Shown: piece after piece, positions 32,853 through 42,618 of the stretch
How positions within the stretch are numbered: position 1 is the first letter of the stretch
How the letters are laid out: each line of letters opens with the position of its first letter
Assembly (NCBI RefSeq): GCF_003797945.1
Contig: NZ_RKKU01000004.1
Coordinates: 124,001 to 188,000 of the forward strand
Direction of reading: 5' to 3'
Source: Pseudomonas neustonica
GTDB lineage: Bacteria > Pseudomonadota > Gammaproteobacteria > Pseudomonadales > Pseudomonadaceae
Length of the DNA stretch: 64,000 bases
Translations under genes and position numbers: made by a program
Notes under the pieces: model-generated
What the model was told of the DNA's origin: nothing
What the model saw: the letters and a program-made list of their open reading frames with translations, nothing else
Database searches by the model: none

Positions 32853-33470
32853 ATGGGGTCCGTAGTTGCGCTTGATACCTTGCTGCAGGAGCGCCGTATA
32901 TGGCGTGGTCAGCAGGATTTGCCGCCCACGACGCGCCAGCCTACCGGGCACTCTGGGCTGGATGCGGTGCTGCCCGCTGGCGGGTGGCAGGCGGCAGCGG
33001 TCAATGAATTACTCTTGCCGACACTGGGCAGCGGTGAGTTGCAGCTGCTGTGGCCAACCCTGGCGCGTTTGACGCTAGCCGGTGAGCGAGTCGTGCTGGT
33101 CGGCCCGCCGGCGATTCCCTTTCCTGCCGCCTGGTTAATGGCCGGGGTCACGTTGTCTCAGTTGTCGATTATTCGGGCCACGGGAAGCGATGCACTGTGG
33201 GCGGCCGAGCAGTGCTTGCGCTCCGGTAGTTGTGGCGCTGTGGTGAGCTGGCCTGAGCGCGCCAATGATAGGGCCTTGCGACGTTTACAGGTGGCAGCTG
33301 ATAGCGGGCAGACGCTGGCCTTTGTCTGTCGCCCACAAAAGGAAGCGGTGAACTCCTCTCCGGCGGCTGTTCGGCTGTTGCTTGAGCTACGCCCGCCGCA
33401 GCTGCGCATTCTCAAATGCCGAGGTGGCTTGGCACCGGCTAAGCCGATCCATTTTTCCGGCTGGCACTGA
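32853..33470 (+). CDS. imuA: Translesion mutasome protein ImuA (SulA/RecA-like)
   Basis: ImuA is the accessory first subunit of the SOS-induced mutasome in bacteria lacking the classical UmuD'2C polymerase. The 205-residue protein begins MGSVVALDTLLQERRIWRGQ at the ATG behind AGGAGGTGG; in-frame sequence upstream covers the operator and is not coding. The LPAGGWQAAAVNELL and GELQLLWPTLARLTLAG segments resemble a RecA-like fold, but I see no full Walker A motif. It is the promoter-proximal gene of a LexA-controlled operon with imuB and dnaE2. Confidence 0.9.
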   Translation: MGSVVALDTLLQERRIWRGQQDLPPTTRQPTGHSGLDAVLPAGGWQAAAVNELLLPTLGSGELQLLWPTLARLTLAGERVVLVGPPAIPFPAAWLMAGVTLSQLSIIRATGSDALWAAEQCLRSGSCGAVVSWPERANDRALRRLQVAADSGQTLAFVCRPQKEAVNSSPAAVRLLLELRPPQLRILKCRGGLAPAKPIHFSGWH

Positions 33471-33477
33471 GGCGCGC

Positions 33478-34887
33478 ATGCGTTGGGCCTGTATTCTTTT
33501 CCCACAATTGGCGCTGGATGCGGTGTTGCGCCGTCGTGACGATCCGCAGGCTCCGCTGGTCTTACTCAGCGGACCACTGCAGCGACGGGTGCTGCAGGCG
33601 GTCAATCCTTCGGCCCAGGCGTTGGGGCTTCGCCGTGGCCAGACCCTGACAGTTGCTCGGGCTCTGGTTGAACACTTTGATTGTGAAGAGTACCAGCCGC
33701 AGCAGGTGGAGCACTGGCAACAGTTTCTGGCGGCCTGGGGTTACCGCTTCAGCTCCCATGTCAGTCTGGATTTCCCCCGCGCTCTGTTGCTGGAGGTGGA
33801 GTCCAGCTTGAGTCTGTTCGGTCCCTGGCCGCGCTTTGAGCAGCGCTTGCGCGAAGAGCTGCAGGCACTGGGGTTTCAGCATCGTATTGTGCTGGCGCCC
33901 AATGCCCTGGCCGCACGAATACTGGCTAACGTGGCCGATGGCTTGGCGGTAGACGAAGCGCAATTACCACAGCGGTTGGGCAGCTTACCGATTAGTCGTT
34001 GTGGCTTTGCGCCCGAAGTGGCCAGCGCTTTTGCCGGGATGGGCTTGCGCCGTCTGGAGCAGGTGCATGCATTGCCGCGGGCGAGTGTCGCCAAACGTTT
34101 CTCGCGGGCGGTGCTGGAGCATATTGACCGCCTGCACGGGCATTTGCCGCAGGCGCTGGATTGCTATCGTCCGCCTGATCACTTTCATGGGCGCATTGAG
34201 TTCAACTTTGATGTCGAGTCCAGTACCGCTTTGTTGTTTCCCTTACGCCGTTTAACCGCTGATCTGGCCAGCTTTCTCGCTGGCCGCGACTGTGGTGTTC
34301 AGCGTTTCTTGTTGTTGCTTGAGCATCGTGGTGGAACGGCCACCGAGGTCAGGGTGGGTCTGCTTAGCGCCGAGCGTGAACCCGAGATGTTATTCGAGCT
34401 GGCGCGTGGACGCCTTGAACCGGTGCAATTGGTAGCGCCGGTGCAAGCCTTGAGCCTGCAGGCTCAGGATTTACCGCGTTTTGTCCCGGCGGCGGCCGAG
34501 CTTTTTACTGAGCGACCTCAGCAGTCACTCGGCTGGGAGCAACTACGCGAACGCCTGCGCGCGCGCCTTGGTGACGAGGCTGTTGGTGGCATCGCTGCGC
34601 AGGCAGATCACCGACCTGAGCGTGCCTGGAGCGAGTTGGGTCAGGGCACTCGCGTTAGCGGCGCACAGGTGCCGCGGCCGGGCTGGTTGTTGTCTGACCC
34701 GCAGCCCTTATCTGACTTTTTTCCACGGGTATTGGCCGGGCCGGAGCGAATTGAATCCGGTTGGTGGGATGGCGCTGACGTGCGGCGTGATTACTATCTG
34801 ATCGAAACCGCAGACGGGCGTCGTGCCTGGGTCTTTCACCCGGCAGGCAAACCGGATCAGTTCTGGGTGCATGGATGGTTTGCATGA
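33478..34887 (+). CDS. imuB: ImuB, catalytically inactive Y-family polymerase-like mutasome adaptor
   Basis: The 469-residue protein has the Y-family polymerase fold (N-terminal [16 protein letters not shown], HhH-like [20 protein letters not shown]) but not its catalytic acids. The usual N-terminal D is replaced in ILFPQLALD. The SLDEAYxDV site reads [13 protein letters not shown], as is known for ImuB. ImuB bridges DnaE2 and the beta clamp. [10 protein letters not shown] stretch (from about residue 348) vaguely resembles a clamp-binding motif, with low certainty. The start at 33478 is 7 bases after imuA; the stop overlaps dnaE2 (ATGA). Confidence 0.93.
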   Translation: MRWACILFPQLALDAVLRRRDDPQAPLVLLSGPLQRRVLQAVNPSAQALGLRRGQTLTVARALVEHFDCEEYQPQQVEHWQQFLAAWGYRFSSHVSLDFPRALLLEVESSLSLFGPWPRFEQRLREELQALGFQHRIVLAPNALAARILANVADGLAVDEAQLPQRLGSLPISRCGFAPEVASAFAGMGLRRLEQVHALPRASVAKRFSRAVLEHIDRLHGHLPQALDCYRPPDHFHGRIEFNFDVESSTALLFPLRRLTADLASFLAGRDCGVQRFLLLLEHRGGTATEVRVGLLSAEREPEMLFELARGRLEPVQLVAPVQALSLQAQDLPRFVPAAAELFTERPQQSLGWEQLRERLRARLGDEAVGGIAAQADHRPERAWSELGQGTRVSGAQVPRPGWLLSDPQPLSDFFPRVLAGPERIESGWWDGADVRRDYYLIETADGRRAWVFHPAGKPDQFWVHGWFA

Positions 34888-37800
34888 GTAGCCCTTACGC
34901 GGAACTGCACTGCCTCTCCAATTTCAGCTTTCAACGCGGAGCCTCTAGTGCGCAAGAGCTGTTTGAGCGCGCTCACCAGCATGGTTACTCGGCCTTGGCG
35001 ATTACTGATGAGGCCACGCTGGCGGGTATTGTGCGTGCCTGGCAGGCCGCACAGGCCGCGGGCCTTAAACTGATTGTCGGTAGTGAGGTACAAATAGACC
35101 AAGGGCCCAGGTTGGTCTTGCTGGTTGAGAACCTGACTGGTTACCAGCATCTCTGCAGTTTGCTCACGCGGGCCCGGCGCCGCGCGAAAAAGGGCGACTA
35201 CCAGCTGTTGGCTGAGGATCTGGATGAGACTACGGATGGCTTGCTGGCACTGTGGTTGCCGGATGACGATCAGAATGAGGCGCATGGCCGCTGGTTGGCT
35301 GAGCGTTTTACGCAGCGTCTGTGGCTGGCGGTGGAATTGCACCGTGGCCCGGACGACGCACGTCGTCTGGATCAGCTACAAGGCCTGGCAGCGCGGCTTG
35401 GCTTACCCTGCGTGGCCAGCGGTGATGTGCATATGCATGCGCGCGGCCGCCGCGCTCTGCAGGACACCATAACGGCAATACGGCACCACTGCACAGTGAT
35501 GGACGCCGGGCACCGGCTGTTTGCCAACGGCGAGCGGCATTTGCGCAGTTTGCCGGTGCTGGCGGCGATTTATCCGGCGGCGTTATTGACAGAAACCCTG
35601 CGGATTGCCAAACGCTGCCACTTCGATCTGGGACAACTGCGTTATCAATATCCCCATGAGGTAGTACCGAGCGGGCACTCGCCGGCCAGCTGGCTGCGGG
35701 AACTGACGCAGCGCGGTATGCGCTGGCGCTGGCCCGATGGCGTCTCGGACAAGGTTACCGAGCAGGTCGAAAACGAGCTGCAACTGATCGCCGAGAAAGG
35801 CTACGACAGCTACTTTCTGACGGTTCAGGATATTGTCGAGTTTGCCCGCCGTCAGCAGATACTCTGCCAAGGGCGGGGTTCGGCGGCCAACTCGGCAGTC
35901 TGCTATGCCTTAGGTATTACCGAGATCAATCCCGTGCACAGCAATATGCTGTTCGAACGCTTCATCTCCCGCGAACGCGACGAGCCGCCGGATATCGACG
36001 TGGACTTTGAGCACGAGCGGCGAGAAGAGGTGATTCAGTATGTGTTTCGGCGTTACGGTCGTGAGCGGGCAGCACTGACGGCGGTCGCCAATACCTATCA
36101 TGCTGCTGGTGCGCTGCGCGATGTGGCGCGTGCGCTAGGTTTGCCGGGTGAGCAGATTGATCAGTTGGCGCGTTGTTGTGGTCGCTGGCGCCGAACGCTA
36201 CCTGATGCCGAGCGTCTCGCCGAGGCCGGCTTTGACGCGAACAATCCTGCATTGCATCGAATTCTGACCCTGGCAGGGGAGCTGATAGGTTTTCCCCGTC
36301 ATCTGTCGCAACACCCGGGTGGTTTCGTGATTTCCGAAGCTCCTCTGCATACGTTGGTGCCGGTCGAAAATGCCAGTATGGCCGAGCGCACGGTTATCCA
36401 GTGGGACAAGGACGATCTGGATGCGGTCGGGTTGCTCAAGGTGGATATTCTGGCGCTGGGTATGCTCAGTGCGCTGCGTCGCTGTTTCGATCTGCTGCGC
36501 CATTACCGCAACCTCGATCTTTCGCTGGCCAGTATCCCGGCGGATGACAAGCCAACTTACGAGATGATCAGCCGGGCCGATACTGTTGGTGTATTTCAGA
36601 TTGAATCGCGGGCGCAGATGGCGATGTTGCCGCGGCTGCGTCCGCAGAACTTCTATGACCTGGTGATTGAGGTCTCTATTGTGCGCCCCGGGCCCATTCA
36701 GGGCGATATGGTGCACCCCTATCTGCGCCGCCGAAATGGCGAGGAGCCGGTGGTCTATCCCTCCGAGGAGTTGAAACAGGTCTTTGAGCGCACGCTGGGG
36801 GTGCCGCTATTTCAGGAGCAGGTGATGGCGCTGGCCATTGTGGCCGCCGGTTATACGCCTGGAGAGGCTGATCAGTTGCGGCGCTCCATGGCAGCCTGGA
36901 AGCGTCATGGCGGGCTTGAGCCGCATGAGCAGCGCTTGACCGACGGTATGTTGGAACGTGGTTACAGCCGTGAATTTGCCGCGCGGATATTTGAGCAGAT
37001 CAAGGGTTTTGGCAGCTATGGTTTCCCTGAGTCGCATGCTGCCAGCTTTGCGCTGTTGACCTACGCCAGTTGTTGGCTCAAATGTCATGAACCCGCGGCT
37101 TTCACCTGTGCGCTGATCAACAGTTGGCCAATGGGCTTTTATAGTCCGGATCAATTGCTGCAGGACGCGCGCCGACACGGTATTGAGACCCGCCCGGTAG
37201 ACGTAGAGCACAGCGATTGGGATTGCACCTTGGAGCCGGCCCGGACCGAGCAGATGGCTATTCGTCTTGGGCTCAGGCAAATAAAAGGCTTCAGCGAGCC
37301 AGAGGCGCAGCGGATCGTGGCGGCGCGCGAGCTACAGCCTTTCGCTGATGTGGCAGACCTGGTGCAGCGCGCTGAGCTTGGCGCTCGTTCGCGCTCGCTG
37401 TTGGCCGACTCGGGTGCCTTGCGGGCACTGGCAGGCGGGCGTTTTCGTGCGCGCTGGGCGGTTGCCGGGGTCGAGCCGCAGCTGGCGCTGTTCAGTGGCC
37501 AAAGTGCTCCGCGGGAAGCGCCCGCAGCCATACCGGCCCCCAGCGTGGTGGAAGATATGCAGGCAGACTATGCCAGTGTGGGCACGACCTTCGGGCCGCA
37601 CCCGCTGAGCCTTTTGCGTACCGAACTTGATAGTCGGCGTTGCCGCAGCTTCCGTGACCTGTTGCAGCTGGAACCGGATAGCCCGGTTGTCGTGGCGGGG
37701 TTGGTCGTGGGGCGGCAGCGCCCTGGTACCGCAACCGGGGTGACTTTTGTCACCCTGGAAGACGAGTTTGGCATGATCAACGTAGTGGTCTGGCGCGATT

Positions 37801-37961
37801 TGGCAGAACGCCAGCGCCAGGCGTTGGTTGGTTCTCAGCTGCTGTTGGTCAAAGGCCGGTTTGAGGCGCGCGATGGTGTGCGTCATGTAATTGCCCGCCA
37901 GCTGCACGATCTCACCGAGCTATTAACCGGGTTGACCATACGCAGCCGGGACTTTCACTGA
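34884..37961 (+). CDS. dnaE2: Error-prone DNA polymerase DnaE2/ImuC
   Basis: The 1025-residue C-family polymerase is the catalytic subunit of the mutasome and makes damage-induced mutations. A PHP domain begins [15 protein letters not shown]. The core has [17 protein letters not shown] and the Asp pair in [13 protein letters not shown]. An OB fold near the C-terminus contains [18 protein letters not shown]. It is about 150 residues shorter than DnaE1 at 21828, which is typical. I chose the ATG at 34884 because it overlaps the imuB stop; an ATG at 34875 is possible. Confidence 0.95.
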   Translation: MSSPYAELHCLSNFSFQRGASSAQELFERAHQHGYSALAITDEATLAGIVRAWQAAQAAGLKLIVGSEVQIDQGPRLVLLVENLTGYQHLCSLLTRARRRAKKGDYQLLAEDLDETTDGLLALWLPDDDQNEAHGRWLAERFTQRLWLAVELHRGPDDARRLDQLQGLAARLGLPCVASGDVHMHARGRRALQDTITAIRHHCTVMDAGHRLFANGERHLRSLPVLAAIYPAALLTETLRIAKRCHFDLGQLRYQYPHEVVPSGHSPASWLRELTQRGMRWRWPDGVSDKVTEQVENELQLIAEKGYDSYFLTVQDIVEFARRQQILCQGRGSAANSAVCYALGITEINPVHSNMLFERFISRERDEPPDIDVDFEHERREEVIQYVFRRYGRERAALTAVANTYHAAGALRDVARALGLPGEQIDQLARCCGRWRRTLPDAERLAEAGFDANNPALHRILTLAGELIGFPRHLSQHPGGFVISEAPLHTLVPVENASMAERTVIQWDKDDLDAVGLLKVDILALGMLSALRRCFDLLRHYRNLDLSLASIPADDKPTYEMISRADTVGVFQIESRAQMAMLPRLRPQNFYDLVIEVSIVRPGPIQGDMVHPYLRRRNGEEPVVYPSEELKQVFERTLGVPLFQEQVMALAIVAAGYTPGEADQLRRSMAAWKRHGGLEPHEQRLTDGMLERGYSREFAARIFEQIKGFGSYGFPESHAASFALLTYASCWLKCHEPAAFTCALINSWPMGFYSPDQLLQDARRHGIETRPVDVEHSDWDCTLEPARTEQMAIRLGLRQIKGFSEPEAQRIVAARELQPFADVADLVQRAELGARSRSLLADSGALRALAGGRFRARWAVAGVEPQLALFSGQSAPREAPAAIPAPSVVEDMQADYASVGTTFGPHPLSLLRTELDSRRCRSFRDLLQLEPDSPVVVAGLVVGRQRPGTATGVTFVTLEDEFGMINVVVWRDLAERQRQALVGSQLLLVKGRFEARDGVRHVIARQLHDLTELLTGLTIRSRDFH

Positions 37962-37975
37962 CGCGCTGTTAGGCT

Positions 37976-39022
37976 TTAAAGATCAGCAAAAAACGCGGCA
38001 ATGCGCTGGCTATCGAGTTGATCGATATGCGCCGGGTTCCATTTTGGCTGCTTATCCTTATCGACCAGCAGCGCTCTTACGCCCTCCATGATATCGCCAC
38101 CGTCAAACCACAGACGATCCAGGTGCAGCTCCATGGCAAAGCAGTCAGTTAGGCTCATATGTCGGCCGCGGCGCAGCAGTTCAAGCGTAACGGCCATGGC
38201 AATGGGCGAGCGGCTGTCGATCACGCTGATCGTTGCGGCTGCCCAGTCGGCAAAGTCCGGACGCGTTTCTGTCGCCAGCGAAGCGCGAATGGCGCCTATG
38301 TCCGGCTGCGCAAAGTGCGAATCGATAGCCGGTTGCAGGGCGCGCAGCTCAGGCTCTGGCAGCGGGCATTGGGCTAAAGCGGCGATCTGGTCGTGCAGGT
38401 TGCTTTGCGTGCCATCAAAGGCGTCGAGCAAGCGATCCAGTTCGTTGAGCTGATCGCTGTGCAGGCACAGGTCGGCCAGTCCGGCATAGAGCGCATCGGC
38501 GCTGCGTAGATGATTACCGGTGATGCCCAGGTAGAGGCCGATTTCGCCCGGTAGGCGGGGCAGAAAATAACTGCCGCCCACATCCGGAAAGTAGCCGATG
38601 CCGGTTTCTGGCATGCCTAGGCGTGAGCGCTCGGTAATCACCCGGATGCTTGCGCCTTGAGCCAGGCCCATGCCGCCACCGAGCACAAAGCCGTCCATCA
38701 GCGCCAGTACCGGCTTGGTATAGGCATGCAGATAAGCATCCAGGGCATATTCTTCTTCGAAGAAGGTATCGATGTTGGGCTCGCCGGCCAGATGCTGTTC
38801 GTAGATGCCCCGAATGTCGCCACCGGCGCAGAAGGCACGCTCACCAGCGCCGCGCAGCACCACGGCATGTACGTCTGTATCCTCAGCCCATTGTTCCAGT
38901 TGGCTGCGCAGCAGGCGCACCATCTCCAGCGTCAGGGCGTTGAGTCCGGCAGGGCGGTTGAGGGTCAGATGGCCGATATGGCCGCGGCGCTCGGCCAATA
39001 CGGGCAGTGCAGAATCAGACAT
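37976..39022 (-). CDS. Enoyl-CoA hydratase/isomerase family, 3-hydroxyisobutyryl-CoA hydrolase type
   Basis: The 348-residue crotonase-fold protein acts on an acyl-CoA thioester. The oxyanion-hole segments are AFCAGGDIRGIYEQH and DGFVLGGGMGLAQGASIRV, with PETGIGYFPDVGGSYFL after them. The C-terminal motif GGDIMEGVRALLVDKDKQPKW is the mark of the HIBCH subfamily, in which the enzyme releases 3-hydroxyisobutyrate from its CoA ester in valine breakdown. The ATG at 39022 follows GGAG. It is the last gene of the minus-strand island and lies 11 bases after the MFS stop, so the two are likely co-transcribed. Its true substrate is not shown. Confidence 0.85.
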   Translation of the reverse strand: MSDSALPVLAERRGHIGHLTLNRPAGLNALTLEMVRLLRSQLEQWAEDTDVHAVVLRGAGERAFCAGGDIRGIYEQHLAGEPNIDTFFEEEYALDAYLHAYTKPVLALMDGFVLGGGMGLAQGASIRVITERSRLGMPETGIGYFPDVGGSYFLPRLPGEIGLYLGITGNHLRSADALYAGLADLCLHSDQLNELDRLLDAFDGTQSNLHDQIAALAQCPLPEPELRALQPAIDSHFAQPDIGAIRASLATETRPDFADWAAATISVIDSRSPIAMAVTLELLRRGRHMSLTDCFAMELHLDRLWFDGGDIMEGVRALLVDKDKQPKWNPAHIDQLDSQRIAAFFADL

Positions 39023-39033
39023 GCAGGTCTCCA

Positions 39034-40260
39034 TCAGGGGGTAGTCTTAACAGCGGAAATATGGTCGGGATGGCGTTCTTCGCGGACCAGCATGGCAAGC
39101 AGGGCGCTGGCCAGCAAACATAGCGGAATAGTGCTGGTTGCCAGGGCAAAGTCGCCGTGCTGCAGGTCCAGTAGATAGCCCAGCAGGGGTTGAAAGATGA
39201 GCGCGCCACCAATGCCGATCATATTGACGAACGCAATGATCGAGCCGGATACCTCGACGGGCTCGCCCTCTTTGGCCATAGCAAAGGTAAGCATCTGGCC
39301 GCCGCCGAAAAAGCCGGCGATAAATAGTAGTGCAGCAGTTTGCGGCAAGCTGGTCGAGCTGCCGTAAATGGCCAGCGCGTAGGCGGCTGCCGCCAGCAGG
39401 GCACTGATAACGACCAGCCATTTGCGATGGCCAAGCCAGTCGGAGATCAGGCCGGCGGTGATGCTACCGGCTGCCATGCCCCAGTAGATCATGGAAATCG
39501 CGGTTTCAGCCTGTACGGGCGACAGCGCATGATCCTTGATCATCTCCTGCTGGCCCCAGAGTCCGCCAAATACGTTCACCGGCATATAGTAAAGCGCGCC
39601 GAGTACTGCAATCAGCCAGATTCGTGGGCTGCTCAGTACCGTGCGCAGCGGGCTGAGCAGATTGTCGTTGCGCGCTTCGGCATCACGCACGCCGTGCAGA
39701 AAGAGCAGTGCCAGCAGGAACAGGCCTAGTCCGGCGGCACCACTGATCAGGAAGACATTACGCCAGCCACTGACTTCGATCGCACTGGATAGCGCCACCG
39801 CGCCGATCGCCGCGCCCAGCATGCCGGTGGCATTGACGATACCCGAGAGCACCGCAAAGCGCTCCGGAGCAAATTGGTGGTTGACCACATAGAGCGCACC
39901 AACAAAGGCGAAGGAGGCGCCCAGTCCTGTCAGTAAGCGTGCTGCGGCCGTTAGCGCTAACCAGTCGGTCGCGGCAAACAGTGCCGTGCCCAGCGCGCAA
40001 AACAGAATCGCGGGTACAACAGTACGCCGCACGCCATAGCGGTCCAGTGCCAGGCCCACCACCAGCTGCATGGGTGCGTAAATCCAGAAGAACAGACTGA
40101 CCAGAATGCCAAAGCCGGTATTGCTCAGGCCAAGGAAGCGGCTGATGTCGGTAGCGGCGAGGCTGGGCTCGATGCGCGCGACGAATTCATAGAGAAAGAA
40201 CAGGCTTGCGGTGATAAAAGCCAGCCAGCGGAAAATAGCAGCGTTGTTGGTATTGCTCAT
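39034..40260 (-). CDS. Major facilitator superfamily transporter
   Basis: The 408-residue protein has twelve hydrophobic segments in two halves and the MFS loop 2-3 signature in GLALDRYGVRRTVVPA. A matching element in the second half is GLISDWLGHRKWLVV. A charged residue pair early in TM1 (YEFVARIEPSL) resembles anion/carboxylate porters of the ACS type, but the substrate cannot be told. The gene lies in the minus-strand island, 117 bases after the metallo-hydrolase and just before the HIBCH-like gene. Regulation is not evident. Confidence 0.85.
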   Translation of the reverse strand: MSNTNNAAIFRWLAFITASLFFLYEFVARIEPSLAATDISRFLGLSNTGFGILVSLFFWIYAPMQLVVGLALDRYGVRRTVVPAILFCALGTALFAATDWLALTAAARLLTGLGASFAFVGALYVVNHQFAPERFAVLSGIVNATGMLGAAIGAVALSSAIEVSGWRNVFLISGAAGLGLFLLALLFLHGVRDAEARNDNLLSPLRTVLSSPRIWLIAVLGALYYMPVNVFGGLWGQQEMIKDHALSPVQAETAISMIYWGMAAGSITAGLISDWLGHRKWLVVISALLAAAAYALAIYGSSTSLPQTAALLFIAGFFGGGQMLTFAMAKEGEPVEVSGSIIAFVNMIGIGGALIFQPLLGYLLDLQHGDFALATSTIPLCLLASALLAMLVREERHPDHISAVKTTP

Positions 40261-40377
40261 GCCTCAGATACCCCGGGGACAAGACCGGCACAGGCCGGTA
40301 CAGCGTTATCCAGTGCCGGAGTATAGGGCACCCTGCCGCTGACCATAACCCGTCAACGGCAACAGGGGCTTTCTGTG

Positions 40378-41247
40378 TCAGTGATTCAGACCGCTGATCT
40401 GCGCCTGACTGTCATCCACGCTGTAGCGCCCGCTTTCGCTATCGCGGGCTACTCGCGCCATGGCAACGCGCGGGTCGTGGGTGAATACCAATCGCCCATT
40501 ACGTGATACCAGATTGTCCAGCAAGGCTTCTTTTTCCTCGATCAACGCTTCCGGGAACCGGTCGTAGCCCATGGTGATGGGCAAGTGAACCCAGGGTGCA
40601 CCAGGGATCAGATCGCCGGGGAAGACCACGGGGCCATCGGGCATATCGATGATGGGAATCATCAGCCCTGGTGTGTGGCCATCACTGAACCGGAAACGCC
40701 AGCCTGCGCCCAGAGTGGCAGACGCCTGGCCGTCGTCAATCAGCTCGAGGCGCCCGCTATTTTCCAATAGTGTCAGCAACTCCGGGATGAACGAGGCCTG
40801 ATCGCGCGGATGCGGTCGCTTGGCGCGGTGCCAGTGGCGTTGTCCGGTGATGAAGGTTGCATTGGGGAAAAGCAGCTGCGAAGGCTGGCCTTCCTGCCAG
40901 GCACTAAGTAGTCCGCCAGCGTGATCGAAGTGCAGATGCGTGAGTACCACCACGTCAATATCAGCGTCAGTCAAGCCAGCGGCGGCCAGGCTGTCGAGCA
41001 GTACGTGCCGGTCTTCCACGACGCCGTATCGATCTTTCAGATGCGGTGCGAAAAAGGCGCCGATTCCGGTTTCTACCAGTATGTTGCGATTGTCTTCCTG
41101 AACCAGCAGTGCGCGGCAACTCAGGGCGATACGATTTTTGTCATCGACCTCGACCCAGCGGGACCAGAGGGCCTTGGGAGCGTTGCCGAACATGGCACCG
41201 CCGTCGAGTCGCTGGCTGTTGCCTTCCAGAGTAGAGAGTGTGCGCAT
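40378..41247 (-). CDS. MBL-fold metallo-hydrolase
   Basis: The 289-residue protein has the metallo-beta-lactamase motif [10 protein letters not shown] (HxHxDH, two metals), with further ligands in SDGHTPG and FPGDLIPG and in FTHDPR near the end. No signal peptide is seen, so it is cytosolic. The sequence pattern resembles lactonase/quorum-quenching-type and other small-molecule hydrolases; substrate unknown. The ATG at 41247 follows AGGAG and is preferred over 41274. It lies between the OprD porin gene and the MFS gene in the same direction, so a role in hydrolysing the imported compound is plausible but inferred. Confidence 0.85.
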   Translation of the reverse strand: MRTLSTLEGNSQRLDGGAMFGNAPKALWSRWVEVDDKNRIALSCRALLVQEDNRNILVETGIGAFFAPHLKDRYGVVEDRHVLLDSLAAAGLTDADIDVVVLTHLHFDHAGGLLSAWQEGQPSQLLFPNATFITGQRHWHRAKRPHPRDQASFIPELLTLLENSGRLELIDDGQASATLGAGWRFRFSDGHTPGLMIPIIDMPDGPVVFPGDLIPGAPWVHLPITMGYDRFPEALIEEKEALLDNLVSRNGRLVFTHDPRVAMARVARDSESGRYSVDDSQAQISGLNH

Positions 41248-41345
41248 GGGGGCGCTCCTATAACAGAAGGCCATGCGTTGACTCGTTTGTCATGCGCATG
41301 GCAGCAGGTATGTTGTCAGCCCGTTTGCGGGCTGTCCAAGTTATC

Positions 41346-42590
41346 TCAGAGTGAGAAGGTGTAGCCGATAATAAAGCGGTTTTCATCCATGTCGCTGGCG
41401 AAGCTACTGCGGTAGGTCGCGTTGCGCCAGTGCAGGGATAGATTCTCCAATGGTCCGCTTTGTATGGTGTAAGCCAGATCGGTGTTGCGCTCCCATTCAC
41501 TGGCGTTGTCGCTGCCGCTGACGATGTTGATATTGTCGCCGTGGGTGTAGCGGTTCATCAGCTTCAGGCCCGGCAAGCCCAGATCGGCGAAACTGTAGTC
41601 ATGGCGTACTTGCCAGCTGTGCTCACCACGATTGGCAAAGTCGTTGATCTGTACCAGGTGGACCAGAAAGGGGTCGGTGCCCTGCAGGTAAGCGAAGCCG
41701 GTATTGCCATCCATCTGTTGGTAGCTGCTGGCCAGGCGATGCATGCCGGACTGCCAGGAGAGCGCCAGACTGGTCATGCGGTTGTCGACATTGCTGCGTC
41801 CGGCATCACTGCTGTCGGCGTAACGCAGGTTAGCATTCAGGCTGCCGCCACCCAGTGCCCGGCTATGGTTGAGGGTCAGGTAATGTTGGCGGTAGATGGA
41901 ATCTAGCTCGCCGTAGTGATAGCTGGCGCGTGTATCAGGGCTGAAAGCATAAGTGGCGCCAGCAAAGTCAAAGGCGTTGCTCTGCTGTTTGCCGGTCACT
42001 ATGACATTGCGCGCGCCGCCTTGTACGGGCTGCATGCTCTGATAGTCCGACGAATCGCGCAGATTGATGGCATCAAAGCGGCCCAGGTCGAAGCTAAGGG
42101 CATCGTTGCCCTGGGCTTGCAGCCAGCCACCACGGAACGTTTGCGGCAACAGGCGGCTATCGTTATGCATGGCGACGGGCAAGGTGGGTATCAATGTGCC
42201 CAGGCGCAACACGTGTTCATCCAGTCTTAGTTTAGCGGTCAGCCCCAGCTCGCCGTATTCAGACATGGCGCGCCCATCGCTGCGGTCACGCTTGAGCAAG
42301 CCTGTGCCAGTGCGATCAGGGCTGGAGTCCAGTTTGATGCCAAGCAGCCCGATGGCGTCCAGCCCGACGCCGACGCGGCCAGCGGTATAACCTGATTGCC
42401 AGTAGGCACGTACGCCCTGCGCCCACTCATCGGCCTTGCTCTGGGCCGCGCCGGATTGACGAAAGTCACGATTGAAGTAGAAATTACGCAGCTCGATACG
42501 ACTCTCTGCATCCTGCAAAAAGTCGGCATGTGCCGGCAGAATCAATAGACCTGGCAGGGCTGTCAGTAGAGTGGCTTGTAGCAGTTTCAT
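41346..42590 (-). CDS. OprD-family outer membrane porin
   Basis: The 414-residue precursor has a signal peptide ending PAHA before DFLQDAESR. The start of the mature chain (RIELRNFYFNRDFR) is the OprD family signature, and the chain ends in a beta-strand, FIIGYTFSL. OprD porins are substrate-specific channels for amino acids or carboxylates (OccD/OccK types) in pseudomonads. I take the ATG at 42590, because AAGAG lies at proper distance; an ATG at 42599 is also possible. The permease gene ends 19 bases upstream, suggesting that both serve the same substrate. An A-rich motif at 42603-42610 precedes it. Confidence 0.9.
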   Translation of the reverse strand: MKLLQATLLTALPGLLILPAHADFLQDAESRIELRNFYFNRDFRQSGAAQSKADEWAQGVRAYWQSGYTAGRVGVGLDAIGLLGIKLDSSPDRTGTGLLKRDRSDGRAMSEYGELGLTAKLRLDEHVLRLGTLIPTLPVAMHNDSRLLPQTFRGGWLQAQGNDALSFDLGRFDAINLRDSSDYQSMQPVQGGARNVIVTGKQQSNAFDFAGATYAFSPDTRASYHYGELDSIYRQHYLTLNHSRALGGGSLNANLRYADSSDAGRSNVDNRMTSLALSWQSGMHRLASSYQQMDGNTGFAYLQGTDPFLVHLVQINDFANRGEHSWQVRHDYSFADLGLPGLKLMNRYTHGDNINIVSGSDNASEWERNTDLAYTIQSGPLENLSLHWRNATYRSSFASDMDENRFIIGYTFSL

Positions 42591-42602
42591 AGTGTTCATC
42601 TC

Positions 42603-42610
42603 TTGTTTTT
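42603..42610 (-). promoter_or_regulatory. AANAANAA (CA-type) motif before the OprD gene
   Basis: On the minus strand the bases read AAAAACAA, an exact AANAANAA match, immediately before the Shine-Dalgarno sequence of the porin gene. In Pseudomonas, Hfq with Crc binds such catabolite activity motifs in translation start regions and blocks expression when preferred carbon is present. Assignment rests on sequence and position only. Confidence 0.45.
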
Positions 42611-42618
42611 ATAGTTGA

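Noticed and set aside
41317-41334. CAGCCCG-TTTG-CGGGCTG hairpin after the OprD gene as a terminator
   Set aside because: The stem is good but no T run follows on the minus strand; it may only be a weak 3' structure.
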